Positions 50,535 through 58,890 of a stretch of DNA of 64,000 nucleotides are shown here, piece after piece (positions within the stretch are counted from its first letter, which is position 1; each line of letters starts with the position of its first letter). This DNA is from Scleromatobacter humisilvae (GTDB lineage: Bacteria > Pseudomonadota > Gammaproteobacteria > Burkholderiales > Burkholderiaceae_C): NCBI RefSeq assembly GCF_023231945.1, contig NZ_JAJLJH010000001.1, forward strand, positions 1,054,001-1,118,000, given 5' to 3'. Both the position numbers and the translations under genes were made by a program. A model generated the notes under the pieces. That model was not told the DNA's origin. It did not search any database and saw nothing but the letters and a program-made list of their open reading frames with translations.

Positions 50535-51539
50535 CTAGCTGCCCGTTCCGACCGCGGCCGGCTTGACCGTCTTCAGCGGCCCCGCATGGATCAGCGTCAG
50601 CACGTTGGGCCGCGCGCCGGCGGCGACATGGCCCTCGCGCTGCGCCCATCGGATCTCGCCCTCCATCGTGCTGACCAGGGCCTGGTCCAGCGACAGCCGA
50701 AAGCCGAGTCCGCCCCAGACCCAGTCGACGAAGTGCTGGTCGAGCTTCAACTGCTCGCGCAGGATCGCCTGCGCCTCGGCCGGCCGGGCCTGGATGAACT
50801 GCTCCGCGCGCTCGACCGCGCGCAGCAGGCGCACGAGCTCGTCGTCGCGACTGAACAGCGCGCGGCGCGCGACCAGGTTGTAGCTCTCGATGTAGCCCCC
50901 GCCCAGCGGCAGCCGCACGCCGACGGCATCGTCGCCGTGCAGCGCGGCGTAGCCGAACGGCTCCCACACCGCGACCGCGTCGATGCGGCCCGAGCGCAGC
51001 GCCGCCACCGTGTCCTCGGCCTGCAGCGGCACCATCGTGACGTGCTGCGGGTCGACGCCGACGTCGAGCAGGTGCGTCTCGAGCAGGTATTGCGCCGCGG
51101 TGCCGGCGGTCACGCCCACCTTGCGGCCGGTCAGTTGCTCGCTCGTCCTCACGCCGCCGGCCTTGCGCGCGATCAGCTTGAGGTTGTCGCTGGCGTGCGC
51201 GATCGTCGCGACGATCGCGACGTCCGGCTGCGCGAAGGCGTGCAGGACGACGGGCATCTCCGAGGTCGTGGCCAGGTCGGCCTGGTCGTCGAGCAGCTGG
51301 CGCAGGCAGCGCGTGCCGCCGATGCAGTCGGTGATCGCGACCTCGAGGCGCTCGTCCGCGAAGAAGCCGCGCTGCTGCGCGACGTACAACGGCAACGACA
51401 CCGGCGCCCGCGACGCCGCGATGCGCAGCGTGTCGGCGGCCCCGGCCGGGGCCAGCCATGCCGACGTGGCGAGCGCGACCGCGGCGCGCCAGCGCGCGGC
51501 GCGTCGGCGAGGAGCCGTGGCGGAAGGGGTTCGGATCAT
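50535..51539 (-). CDS. NMT1/SsuA-type periplasmic substrate-binding protein, first copy
   Basis: A 334-residue periplasmic binding protein closely related to the one at 47116 (both share the VSLPxYVAQxRGFFxDExL opening, the Cys-X5-Cys element and the IIATIxAS/VATIAHAS helix), so the pair arose by duplication. Signal peptide about 1-35 (ending AGAADT). The family binds nitrate, taurine, alkanesulfonates or thiamin precursors; the specificity here is unknown. It is the first gene of the operon; nine bases separate it from the diguanylate cyclase start. ATG at 51539 is chosen by homology over the longer frame from 51605. Confidence 0.85.
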   Translation of the reverse strand: MIRTPSATAPRRRAARWRAAVALATSAWLAPAGAADTLRIAASRAPVSLPLYVAQQRGFFADERLEVAITDCIGGTRCLRQLLDDQADLATTSEMPVVLHAFAQPDVAIVATIAHASDNLKLIARKAGGVRTSEQLTGRKVGVTAGTAAQYLLETHLLDVGVDPQHVTMVPLQAEDTVAALRSGRIDAVAVWEPFGYAALHGDDAVGVRLPLGGGYIESYNLVARRALFSRDDELVRLLRAVERAEQFIQARPAEAQAILREQLKLDQHFVDWVWGGLGFRLSLDQALVSTMEGEIRWAQREGHVAAGARPNVLTLIHAGPLKTVKPAAVGTGS

Positions 51540-51669
51540 CGTCTCGTCTTTTGTGGGAATCGACGGTCCGGGCCTGCGCCCGGACCAGCCGTCACCTACG
51601 AGCATCCCGTATATGGGCTGACCGCGAAAGCGCGAAAAGACGAGGAAAGGGCCTTCAGTCGGCCCGGCG

Positions 51670-52296
51670 CTAGTTTTGCGTCGAGTGCGCCACGTGCAGC
51701 GACACCGCCCGGGTGCCGCGGAACTCGATGACCGTCGAGCTGACCATCTGCAGCCCGCCGACCTGGCTCTGGAACAGGCTGGAGAAATTGGGGCCAGGCT
51801 TGACCGGGACGCCCAGCGCCTTGCGCAGCTCGGCGCTCATCCCGCCCAGCCACAGGCCGTCGTCGAAGCGCACGGGCTTGAACTTCGCCGGCAGGTCGGG
51901 GCATTGCGGCGTCGGCCCGGCGCCGGCGGGCAGGTCGGCGGCGACGACCGCGTCGACGCGGCCGCGCGCCAGCTCGCTGGACGTCAGCCACAGGCGCTGC
52001 ATCGGCGACGCGTCGGAGACGGTGTAGCAGAGCCAGTCGAGCGAATCGGTGCCCTTGCCCTGGCGCTGGCTCACGCCGACGCCGATGGCCTGGCGCACGT
52101 CGGCCAGCGGCGAGGCGTCCAGCGTCACGCGCAGCGATCCCATCAGCAGCGGGCGCACCGGATCGGCGGCCAGCGCGACGGGCGAATCCTTGATCGAGGG
52201 CCACGCCGGCGGCGGCACGACGGTGTCGGCAAACGCGGTCGTCGCGCCCAGCAGCAGCAGCAGCGCGGACAGCCGGGAAGTCGAGCGGATGGGCAT
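51670..52296 (-). CDS. Exported hypothetical protein
   Basis: A 208-residue protein with a signal peptide (about 1-23, ending TTAFA) and a mature domain that I do not recognise. Segments such as RPLLMGSLRVTLDASPLADV, DWLCYTVSDASPMQRLWLTS and SSTVIEFRGTRAVSLHVAHS suggest a beta-rich fold. Two Cys could form a disulfide. ATG at 52296 is placed by the signal peptide. It lies upstream of the SBP-GGDEF operon on the same strand with a gap of about 130 bases, so it may or may not be part of it. Confidence 0.6.
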   Translation of the reverse strand: MPIRSTSRLSALLLLLGATTAFADTVVPPPAWPSIKDSPVALAADPVRPLLMGSLRVTLDASPLADVRQAIGVGVSQRQGKGTDSLDWLCYTVSDASPMQRLWLTSSELARGRVDAVVAADLPAGAGPTPQCPDLPAKFKPVRFDDGLWLGGMSAELRKALGVPVKPGPNFSSLFQSQVGGLQMVSSTVIEFRGTRAVSLHVAHSTQN

Positions 52297-52600
52297 TTGT
52301 GAAAGAGTCTCCGAGATCGTTATGTCTGTCTCGGGCGCCTCTGGGTGCGTCCGGTGCGGGCCGAGCCCCGCACTGCCGAGCAGTCTCACACGGAAGGGCG
52401 ACAACTGTCTTGCCATAAGCCGCCAACGTCGAGCTACGTACGGATGGTCCGGCATTTCGGAGCCGCGCGAGTGACTTCCGGAGCCAATCGGCGGTCATTT
52501 CGCACGCTCGTGGCCTCCGGCAGACGCCAGAGCCGCACTCCGCCCCAGGGTCGGGGCCCGTTTGGTAGATTGCAGTCCAACTGACGAGGTGGCAAGACCG
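52297..52600. other. Divergent intergenic region (304 bp)
   Basis: No convincing gene is present. It separates the exported hypothetical protein (minus strand) from the CoA transferase operon (plus strand) and must hold both promoters. I see no clear sigma70 match, strong palindrome or riboswitch. A GAGGTGG ribosome-binding site for the CoA transferase lies at the right end (about 52585-52591). Confidence 0.5.
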
Positions 52601-53299
52601 ATGATCGACAAGATCGTTGAAAGCGCGGCGGCGGCCCTCGCGGACGTGAAGGACGGGTCGACCGTGATGATCGGCGGCTTCGGCACCGCCGGCCTGCCCG
52701 ACGAACTGATCGCCGCGCTGTTGGACCAGGGCGCGCGCGATCTGGTCGTCGTCAACAACAACGCCGGCAACGGCGACACCGGCCTGGCCGCGCTGCTGGC
52801 CGCCGGCCGGGTGCGCAAGATCATCTGCAGCTTCCCGCGCCAGGTCGACTCCTGGCACTTCGACAAGCTGTATCGCGAGGGCAAGATCGAGCTGGAACTG
52901 GTGCCGCAGGGCAACCTCGCCGAACGCATCCGCGCCGCGGGCGCCGGCATCGGCGCGTTCTTCACGCCCACCGGCTACGGCACCATCCTGGCCGAAGGCA
53001 AGGAGACGCGCGAGATCGACGGCAAGATGCAGGTGCTGGAATACGCGATCCACGCGGACGTCGCGCTGATCAAGGCCGAACGCGGCGACCGCTGGGGCAA
53101 CCTCACCTACCGCATGACCGCCCGCAACTTCGGGCCGGTCATGGCGATGGCCGCGAAATGCACGGTCGCGACGGTGCACGAGGTCGTCGAACTGGGCGCG
53201 CTCGACCCCGAGGCCGTCGTCACGCAGGGCCTGTTCGTGCAGCGCGTGGTCAGGATTCCCCGCACCGCGACGCGCGGCGCCGGCTTCAAGGCGGCATGA
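52601..53299 (+). CDS. 3-ketoacid CoA transferase, subunit A
   Basis: A 232-residue alpha subunit of a class I CoA transferase (ScoA, AtoD, PcaI type). The CoA-binding motif is MIGGFGTAGLPDELIAALLD (about 22-41), with VVVNNNAGNGDTGLAAL after it. In this operon, beside acetoacetate decarboxylase and 3-hydroxybutyrate dehydrogenase, it most likely activates acetoacetate with succinyl-CoA; the sequence is similar to PcaI as well, so a 3-oxoadipate role is the alternative. ATG at 52601 has a GAGGTGG site 9 bases upstream. The B subunit starts one base after its stop. Confidence 0.88.
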   Translation: MIDKIVESAAAALADVKDGSTVMIGGFGTAGLPDELIAALLDQGARDLVVVNNNAGNGDTGLAALLAAGRVRKIICSFPRQVDSWHFDKLYREGKIELELVPQGNLAERIRAAGAGIGAFFTPTGYGTILAEGKETREIDGKMQVLEYAIHADVALIKAERGDRWGNLTYRMTARNFGPVMAMAAKCTVATVHEVVELGALDPEAVVTQGLFVQRVVRIPRTATRGAGFKAA

Positions 53300-53300
53300 C

Positions 53301-53948
53301 ATGAACAATCTTCCGCGCTGGACCCGCGACCAGATGGCCGCGCGCGTCGCCCAGGACATCGCCGACGGCAGCGTCGTCAACCTCGGCATCGGCCTGCCCA
53401 CGCTGATCGCCAACCACCTGCCGGCCGGGCGCGAGGTGATCCTGCAAAGCGAGAACGGCATCATCGGCATGGGCCCGGCGCCCGCGCCCGGCCACGAGGA
53501 CTTCGACCTCACCAACGCCGGCAAGCAGCCGGTGACGCTGCTGCCCGGCGGCTCGTTCTTCCACCACGCCGACAGCTTCGCGATGATGCGCGGCGGGCAC
53601 CTCGACATCTGCGTGCTCGGCGCCTTCCAGGTGTCGGCGCACGGCGACCTCGCCAACTGGCACACCGGCGCCGAGGGCGCGATCCCGGCCGTCGGCGGCG
53701 CGATGGATCTCGCGATCGGCGCCAGGCGCACCTTCGTGATGATGGAGCACCTGACCAAGGCCGGCGAGAGCAAGCTGGTCGAGCGCTGCACCTATCCGCT
53801 GACCGGCCTGGCCTGCGTCAGCCGCGTCTACACCGATCTCGCGGTCATCGACGTCGGGCCGCGGGGCGCGACGCTCGTCGACATGGTCGAGGGGCTGACG
53901 TTCGACCAGTTGCAGGCCGTCACCGCGATTCCCCTTGCTCGTGGGTGA
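53301..53948 (+). CDS. 3-ketoacid CoA transferase, subunit B
   Basis: A 215-residue beta subunit with the catalytic glutamate Glu51 in [14 protein letters not shown], the residue that forms the enzyme-CoA thioester. The [13 protein letters not shown] and [14 protein letters not shown] segments are standard. With the A subunit it makes a heterotetramer converting acetoacetate (or 3-oxoadipate) to its CoA ester. A short inverted repeat (53966-53982) lies between this gene and the decarboxylase gene and may fine-tune expression downstream. Confidence 0.9.
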   Translation: MNNLPRWTRDQMAARVAQDIADGSVVNLGIGLPTLIANHLPAGREVILQSENGIIGMGPAPAPGHEDFDLTNAGKQPVTLLPGGSFFHHADSFAMMRGGHLDICVLGAFQVSAHGDLANWHTGAEGAIPAVGGAMDLAIGARRTFVMMEHLTKAGESKLVERCTYPLTGLACVSRVYTDLAVIDVGPRGATLVDMVEGLTFDQLQAVTAIPLARG

Positions 53949-53965
53949 AGAAGGCTTCCGACATC

Positions 53966-53982
53966 GACTCTTCAGCAGAGTC
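53966..53982 (+). promoter_or_regulatory. Short stem-loop between CoA transferase B and acetoacetate decarboxylase
   Basis: GACTC (53966-53970) and GAGTC (53978-53982) pair around a 7-base loop. The stem is only 5 bp, so it may be chance; if real it would be a weak pause or processing site inside the operon. Confidence 0.2.
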
Positions 53983-54019
53983 TGTTAGAAATGCTGCACC
54001 GCAACGCCGAAAGCAAGCC

Positions 54020-54757
54020 ATGACCGAAGACGAGGTGCGCCAGCGCGCCTTTGCGATGCCGCTGCACAACCCGGCGTTCCCGCCCGGGCCGTACCGCTTC
54101 GTCAACCGCGAGTACCTGATCATCTCGTACCGCACCGACCCGGACGCTTTGCGCGCGCTGATCCCGGCGCCGCTGCAGCTCGCCGAGCCGGTGGTGAAGT
54201 TCGAGTTCATCCGCATGCCCGACTCCACCGGCTTCGGCGACTACACCGAGTCGGGCCAGGTGATCCCCGTCACGTTGAACGGCGAGCACGGCGGCTTCGT
54301 GCTGTCGATGTTCCTCGATGACCACCCGCCGATCGCCGCCGGCCGCGAGCTGTGGGGCTTTCCGAAGAAGCTCGGCAAGCCCGAACTGCGCGTGCACACC
54401 GACACGCTGATGGGCACGCTCGACTACAGCGAGTTCCGCATCGCCACCGGCACCATGGGCTTCAAGCACAAGCACATGGACCACGACGTGGCCAAGGCCG
54501 CGCTCGAGGCGCCGGCGTTCCTGCTCAAGATCATCCCGCACGTCGACGGCACGCCGCGCATCTGCGAGCTGGTCAAGTACTCGCTCACCGACGTCACCGT
54601 CAAGGGCGCCTGGACCGGCCCCGGGGGCCTCGACCTGCGCCACCACGCGCTGGCGCCGATCGCCGACCTGCCGGTGCTGGAGATCCGGTCGACGGTGCAC
54701 GTCATCGCCGACCTCTGCCTGCCGCTGGGCACCGTCGCCCACGACTACCTGGCCTAA
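54020..54757 (+). CDS. adc: Acetoacetate decarboxylase
   Basis: A 245-residue acetoacetate decarboxylase, which turns acetoacetate into acetone and CO2 through a Schiff base. The active-site lysine pair is Lys116-Lys117 in [12 protein letters not shown], equal in position to Lys115-Lys116 of the clostridial enzyme; Glu and Arg of the cavity are in [16 protein letters not shown]. The start ATG at 54020 is placed by homology; the frame extends upstream to 53945. In proteobacteria such proteins accompany 3-hydroxybutyrate dehydrogenase in ketone-body and PHB breakdown clusters, as here. Confidence 0.93.
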   Translation: MTEDEVRQRAFAMPLHNPAFPPGPYRFVNREYLIISYRTDPDALRALIPAPLQLAEPVVKFEFIRMPDSTGFGDYTESGQVIPVTLNGEHGGFVLSMFLDDHPPIAAGRELWGFPKKLGKPELRVHTDTLMGTLDYSEFRIATGTMGFKHKHMDHDVAKAALEAPAFLLKIIPHVDGTPRICELVKYSLTDVTVKGAWTGPGGLDLRHHALAPIADLPVLEIRSTVHVIADLCLPLGTVAHDYLA

Positions 54758-54781
54758 CCACTCATTCCACAGGAGAACACC

Positions 54782-55564
54782 ATGCAACTCAAGGACAAGG
54801 TCGCCATCATCACCGGCTCGGCCAGCGGCATCGGCAAGGAAATCGCGCTCGAGTACGCCAAGGAAGGCGCCAAGGTCGTGATCGCCGACCTGATGCTGGC
54901 CGCGGCGCAGGCCACCGCCGACGAGATCAACAAGAGCGGCGGCAAGGCGATGGCCGTCGAGATGAACGTCACCGACGAGGCGGCGGTCGACGCCGCCACC
55001 GCGAAGGTGGTCGAGCAGTTCGGCGGCGTCGACGTGCTGATCTCCAACGCCGGCATCCAGATCATCAGCCCCATCGTCGACTTCAAGTACGAGGACTGGA
55101 AGAAGCTGATGGCCATCCACGCCGACGGCGCCTTCCTGACCACGCGCGCCGCGATGCGCGCGATGATCAAGCAGGGCAAGGGCGGCTCCATCATCTACAT
55201 GGGCTCGGTGCACTCGCACGAGGCCTCGCCGCTGAAGTCGGCCTACGTCACCGCCAAGCACGGCCTGATCGGCCTGGCCAAGACGGTGGCCAAGGAAGGC
55301 GCCAAGGACAAGATCCGCGCCAACGTCATCTGCCCGGGCTTCGTGCGCACGCCGCTGGTGGAAAAGCAGATCCCCGAGCAATCGAAGGCGCTGGGCATCA
55401 GCGAGGCCGACGTCGTCAAGAACGTGATGCTCAAGGACACCGTGGACGGCGAGTTCACGACGGTGCAGGACGTCGCGCAGCTGGCGGTGTTCCTCGCGGC
55501 GTTCCCGACCAATGCGCTGACGGGCCAGTCGATCACCGTGAGCCACGGCTGGCACATGCAGTGA
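54782..55564 (+). CDS. bdhA: D-3-hydroxybutyrate dehydrogenase
   Basis: A 260-residue SDR enzyme oxidising D-3-hydroxybutyrate to acetoacetate with NAD. The cofactor motif TGSASGIG is at 11-18, NAG at 89-91, and the catalytic Ser142, Tyr155 and Lys159 lie in [20 protein letters not shown]; the substrate-binding [14 protein letters not shown] helix and the C-terminal VSHGWHMQ are typical of BDH. Preceded by AGGAG at good spacing. It is the fourth gene of the operon and ends as GTGA overlapping the HAD gene. Together the set converts PHB monomer to acetoacetate, then to acetoacetyl-CoA or acetone. Confidence 0.94.
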   Translation: MQLKDKVAIITGSASGIGKEIALEYAKEGAKVVIADLMLAAAQATADEINKSGGKAMAVEMNVTDEAAVDAATAKVVEQFGGVDVLISNAGIQIISPIVDFKYEDWKKLMAIHADGAFLTTRAAMRAMIKQGKGGSIIYMGSVHSHEASPLKSAYVTAKHGLIGLAKTVAKEGAKDKIRANVICPGFVRTPLVEKQIPEQSKALGISEADVVKNVMLKDTVDGEFTTVQDVAQLAVFLAAFPTNALTGQSITVSHGWHMQ

Positions 55565-56238
55565 TCCGGGCCGGCCATTTCAAGGCGGCCATCTTCGACA
55601 TGGATGGCCTGCTGATCGACTCCGAGCGCGCGATCTCGCAGGCGTGGATCGCCGGCGCGCGCGAGCTCGGGTTCGACCTGAAGATGGCCGACTTCGTGCG
55701 CGTGATCGGCACGGCGGCGCAGCAGTCGACGGCCATGCTGATCGAGATCATGGGCAGCGAGGAGCGCATGCGCGCCGTCGCCGCGAAGGCGCGCGCGCTG
55801 CTGCCGCAGGCCGGCGGCGCGCCGGTGTTTCCGCTCAAGACGGGCGCGCTGCCGCTGCTCGAATCGCTGCATGCCGCGGGCATCCCGTGCGCGGTCGCGT
55901 CGTCGTCCAGCGTCGACGAGATCCGCCATCGGCTGGGCCATGTCGACGTGCTGAAGTACTTCAAGTGCATCGCCGGCGGCAACGAGGTCACGCACGGCAA
56001 GCCCGATCCCGCGCTCTACCTGCTCGCCGCGGCGCGGCTGGGCGTGGCACCCGAGGATTGCATCGCGTTCGAGGACAGCGAGAACGGCGCGCGCGCCGCA
56101 CAGTCCGCGGGCGTGCGCGTCGTGATCGTGCCCGACCTGAAGCAGCCGCCGGACGACGTCGCGGCGCGCGCGCATGGCGTGATCGGCTCGCTGGGCGATG
56201 CGATCGACCACGTCCCGCACTGGTTCCCGAGCCTCTGA
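55561..56238 (+). CDS. HAD-family phosphatase (beta-phosphoglucomutase-like)
   Basis: A 225-residue HAD hydrolase. Motif I is [10 protein letters not shown] (Asp13, Asp15), motif II VASSSS, motif III the Lys in HGKPDPALY, and motif [11 protein letters not shown]. The cap is helical and of the PGM-beta/GS1-like type, so sugar phosphates are likely substrates, although the exact one is open. The start is a GTG that overlaps the bdhA stop (GTGA at 55561-55564), which makes it part of the ketone-body operon by translation coupling, though no metabolic link is apparent. Confidence 0.88.
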   Translation: MIRAGHFKAAIFDMDGLLIDSERAISQAWIAGARELGFDLKMADFVRVIGTAAQQSTAMLIEIMGSEERMRAVAAKARALLPQAGGAPVFPLKTGALPLLESLHAAGIPCAVASSSSVDEIRHRLGHVDVLKYFKCIAGGNEVTHGKPDPALYLLAAARLGVAPEDCIAFEDSENGARAAQSAGVRVVIVPDLKQPPDDVAARAHGVIGSLGDAIDHVPHWFPSL

Positions 56239-56260
56239 GCCGTGTGATGAAATCGGGCGG

Positions 56261-57229
56261 ATGAACCTGCTCGTCCTCGGCGGCACGATCTTTCTCGGCC
56301 GCCACGTCGTCGCGGCGGCGCTGGCGCGCGGCCACCGCGTCACGCTGCTCAATCGTGGCCGCCATGGCACGGCGCTGTTTCCCGAGGTCGAGCGCCTCGT
56401 CGGCGATCGCGATGGCGACATGCGCGCGCTGCAAGGCCGCGTGTTCGACGCCACGATCGACTGCAGCGGCTACACGCCCGAGCAGGTCGTGCGTTCGACG
56501 ACGGCGCTGGGCGACGGCGCGGGCCACACCGTGTTCGTGTCGTCGATCTCGGCCTATGCCGGCTTCGCGCCGGACAGGCTCTACGACGAGACCGCCCCGC
56601 TGGCCGCGGGCCACGAGGGCTACGGCGCGCTCAAGGCCCGCGCCGAGGAGGCCTTGCTCGCCGCCCGCCCCGGCCAGGCGGCGATCGTGCGGCCCGGGCT
56701 GATCGTCGGCCCGCACGATCCCACCGGTCGCTTCGACTACTGGCCGCGCCGCGTCGTGCGCGGCGGCGAGGTGCTGGCACCGGGACGCCCCGAGCGCCCG
56801 GTGCAGTTCATCGACGCGTGCGACCTCGCGGCGTGGTGCGTCGACCTGGCCGAAGCGCGGACCGCGGGCACGTTCAACGCGGTCGGCCCGCGGATGCCGA
56901 TGCGCGAACTGCTCGAGATCTGCCGCGATGTCTCCGCCAGCGACGCGCGCTTCACGTGGCTGTCCGACGAGACGCTGCTCGCGCTCGATGTCGCGCCGTG
57001 GACGGGCTTGCCGCTGTGGCTCCCCGAGTCCGACCCGGCGTTCGGCGGCATGCTGCTGGCCGACCTCTCGCGCGCCCGCGCCGCGGGCCTGCGCACGCGG
57101 GACGCGCGCGCGACCATCGCCGACACGCTCGCCTGGACGCCCGACGCCGACGACCTCGCCGCCGCACGCCCCGTCGCGACGCTGTCCGCCGAACGCGAGG
57201 CCGAGATCCTCGCGCTGCCGCGACCATGA
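56261..57229 (+). CDS. NAD-dependent epimerase/dehydratase (extended SDR)
   Basis: A 322-residue extended SDR protein. It opens MNLLVLGGTIFLGRHVVAAA, with the Rossmann motif GGTxFLG, SSISAYAG and YGALKARAEEA (Tyr and Lys catalytic). The C-terminal part is shortened against nucleotide-sugar epimerases and has the WTGLPLWLPESDP section seen in a group of bacterial epimerase-like proteins related to plant chloroplast CSP41. ATG at 56261 follows 22 bases after the HAD stop. Its own stop overlaps the YgjP-like gene as ATGA (57226-57229). Confidence 0.85.
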   Translation: MNLLVLGGTIFLGRHVVAAALARGHRVTLLNRGRHGTALFPEVERLVGDRDGDMRALQGRVFDATIDCSGYTPEQVVRSTTALGDGAGHTVFVSSISAYAGFAPDRLYDETAPLAAGHEGYGALKARAEEALLAARPGQAAIVRPGLIVGPHDPTGRFDYWPRRVVRGGEVLAPGRPERPVQFIDACDLAAWCVDLAEARTAGTFNAVGPRMPMRELLEICRDVSASDARFTWLSDETLLALDVAPWTGLPLWLPESDPAFGGMLLADLSRARAAGLRTRDARATIADTLAWTPDADDLAAARPVATLSAEREAEILALPRP

Positions 57230-57759
57230 GCGACGACCTGCGCTTCCTCGGGGGCTATCCGGCGTCCACACTCGACCAGGTGCGCGACCTGATCGCGCAA
57301 GGCAGGCTCGGCGACTACCTCGCGCGCCGCTATCCCGAACGCCACGACGTGCGCAACGACGGCGCGCTGTACGAGCACGCGATGGCGCTCAAGCAGCGCT
57401 ACCTGCGCAACGCGCCGCTGCTGTCCAAGGTGGCCTACGACGACCGGCTGCAGGTCGACCAGCGCGCGCTCGGCACGCTGACGGCGGTCTCGCGCGTGCA
57501 GGGCGGGCAGTTGAAGGCCAAGCGCGAGATCCGCGTGGCGGCGCTGTTCAAGGACGCGCCCGCCGACATGCTGCAGATGATCGTCGTGCACGAGCTTGCG
57601 CATCTGAAGGTGCGCGAGCACGACAAGGCCTTCTACGCGCTGTGCGAGCACATGCTGGCGGACTATCACCAGATCGAGTTCGATACGCGGCTGTACCTCA
57701 CGTGGCGCGCGCTCGATGGGGCCGCGGCCGTGACGGAAATCACACCCCCGAACACGTGA
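57226..57759 (+). CDS. YgjP-like (DUF45) metallopeptidase-fold protein
   Basis: A 177-residue member of the YgjP/DUF45 family, which carries a gluzincin-like metal site: His122, Glu123 and His126 in VVHELAHLKV, with a third His132 in REHDKAFY. The Trp-rich C-terminus (YLTWRALDG) is common in the family. E. coli YgjP activity is uncharacterised; M48-like peptidase activity has been suggested. ATG at 57226 overlaps the epimerase stop (ATGA). Codon use is like that of the neighbours. Confidence 0.85.
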   Translation: MSDDLRFLGGYPASTLDQVRDLIAQGRLGDYLARRYPERHDVRNDGALYEHAMALKQRYLRNAPLLSKVAYDDRLQVDQRALGTLTAVSRVQGGQLKAKREIRVAALFKDAPADMLQMIVVHELAHLKVREHDKAFYALCEHMLADYHQIEFDTRLYLTWRALDGAAAVTEITPPNT

Positions 57760-57913
57760 TTTGAGCGGCGTGCGCAGGGCCTCGCGTCACCGGACGGATT
57801 GGCGTGGCCGACTTCACGAACTGGCTCGGATTGCATCGGTGTTTCCACGGATCAGCAGGCCCCATTGCCTCTATCCTCATGGCATCCGAAAAGCACTTCC
57901 GGCGCCGTTGCTC

Positions 57914-58846
57914 ATGACCACCCTTTTCCTCGCGCTCATCGTCGCCTTCGCCGCCGGCTTCGCGGCCTGGCGAGTGGTCGTCCGCCGCCGTTCCGCAGAC
58001 ACCCAGGCCGCTCGCGAGACCGCGACGCGCACGGCGCTCGCCGCCGCGCGCCAGGGCGTGGCCGAAGGCCGCGCCCCGGTCGCCGCACCGCCCGCCAATG
58101 CCAACGCCGCCGCCGATGTCGAGGCCGCGCGCGCCACCGCGCGCGCCAAGGCCGAACGCGTGATCGCGGCCGAGGCCGCGCGCCGCAAGGCCGCGATCCA
58201 GAAGGCGCAGAACGTCGCCCGCGTCGAGGCCGAGCGCCGCGCCGCCGAGGCCGCGAAGGCCGCGGCCGAGCTCGCGTCGACGCTGCCCGCCAATCGCCTG
58301 CCGAGGGTCGAGCGCACGACGCCCATCCTGCCCAGGCCGGCCGCCGCCGCGCCCGCCCCGGCCCTCGTCGAGAAGACCACGCCCCTGGTTCGTCCGGCCG
58401 CGGTCGCGCCGCGCAAGCCCGTGCCGACCGTGCTCAAGACCGTCGAGCAGACGCTGGTCATGCTGGTCGACGATTCGAAGATGGTGCGCGTGAAGTCCAG
58501 CCGCCTGCTGGCCTCGCACGGCTTCCAGGTCGTCACCGCGGTCGACGGCATCGACGCGTTGAAGCAACTCGAGAACTGCTGCCCCGACCTCGTGATCACC
58601 GATGTCGACATGCCCGGCATGGACGGCTTCGGCCTGGTCAGCGCGCTGCGCGGCAATGCGCGCACGCAGCAGATCCCGCTGGTGATGATCACGTCCGCCG
58701 AGGATCGCCACCGCGACGAGGCGATGCGCCTGGGCGTCGGTCTCGTGATGGGCAAGCCCTACGACGAGGCGGCGCTGATCGCCCACATCCGCGGCTTCAA
58801 GTTCTTCGCCCGCGCCGACGAGCCGGAAGCGCTGGCCTGCGCCTGA
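57914..58846 (+). CDS. Membrane-anchored stand-alone receiver-domain protein
   Basis: A 310-residue protein with an unusual layout: an N-terminal transmembrane helix (about 3-22), a long Ala/Arg/Glu helix region (about 28-120, likely coiled coil), a Pro-rich linker (about 125-172), and a C-terminal CheY-like receiver domain (about 180-296). The receiver has Asp186-Asp187, phospho-acceptor Asp230 (ITDVDMPGMDG), Thr260 and Lys281, all intact. No output domain follows. ATG at 57914 is chosen because it starts the membrane helix; a longer frame begins at 57761. It resembles twitching-type regulators such as PilH/PilG in the receiver, but the membrane anchor is not typical. Confidence 0.8.
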   Translation: MTTLFLALIVAFAAGFAAWRVVVRRRSADTQAARETATRTALAAARQGVAEGRAPVAAPPANANAAADVEAARATARAKAERVIAAEAARRKAAIQKAQNVARVEAERRAAEAAKAAAELASTLPANRLPRVERTTPILPRPAAAAPAPALVEKTTPLVRPAAVAPRKPVPTVLKTVEQTLVMLVDDSKMVRVKSSRLLASHGFQVVTAVDGIDALKQLENCCPDLVITDVDMPGMDGFGLVSALRGNARTQQIPLVMITSAEDRHRDEAMRLGVGLVMGKPYDEAALIAHIRGFKFFARADEPEALACA

Positions 58847-58857
58847 GCGGCAACGGC

Positions 58858-58878
58858 CCGGCCGCCGAACGCGGCCGG
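58858..58878 (+). terminator. GC stem-loop between receiver protein and MFS gene
   Basis: CCGGCCGC (58858-58865) and GCGGCCGG (58871-58878) form a perfect 8-bp stem with a 5-base loop, 11 bases after the receiver gene's stop. There is no T-run. It would separate the two genes, at least partly. Confidence 0.4.
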
Positions 58879-58890
58879 TAGCATGTCGGG

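Noticed and set aside
48525-51731. A plus-strand open frame of over 1000 codons across the diguanylate cyclase and first binding-protein genes.
   Set aside because: Antisense to intact PAS-GGDEF and periplasmic-binding domains with catalytic motifs; its composition is that of a shadow frame.
52601-53948. PcaIJ (3-oxoadipate CoA transferase) as the name of the CoA transferase pair.
   Set aside because: Sequence alone does not separate the subtypes, and no aromatic beta-ketoadipate gene is near, whereas acetoacetate genes are immediately adjacent.
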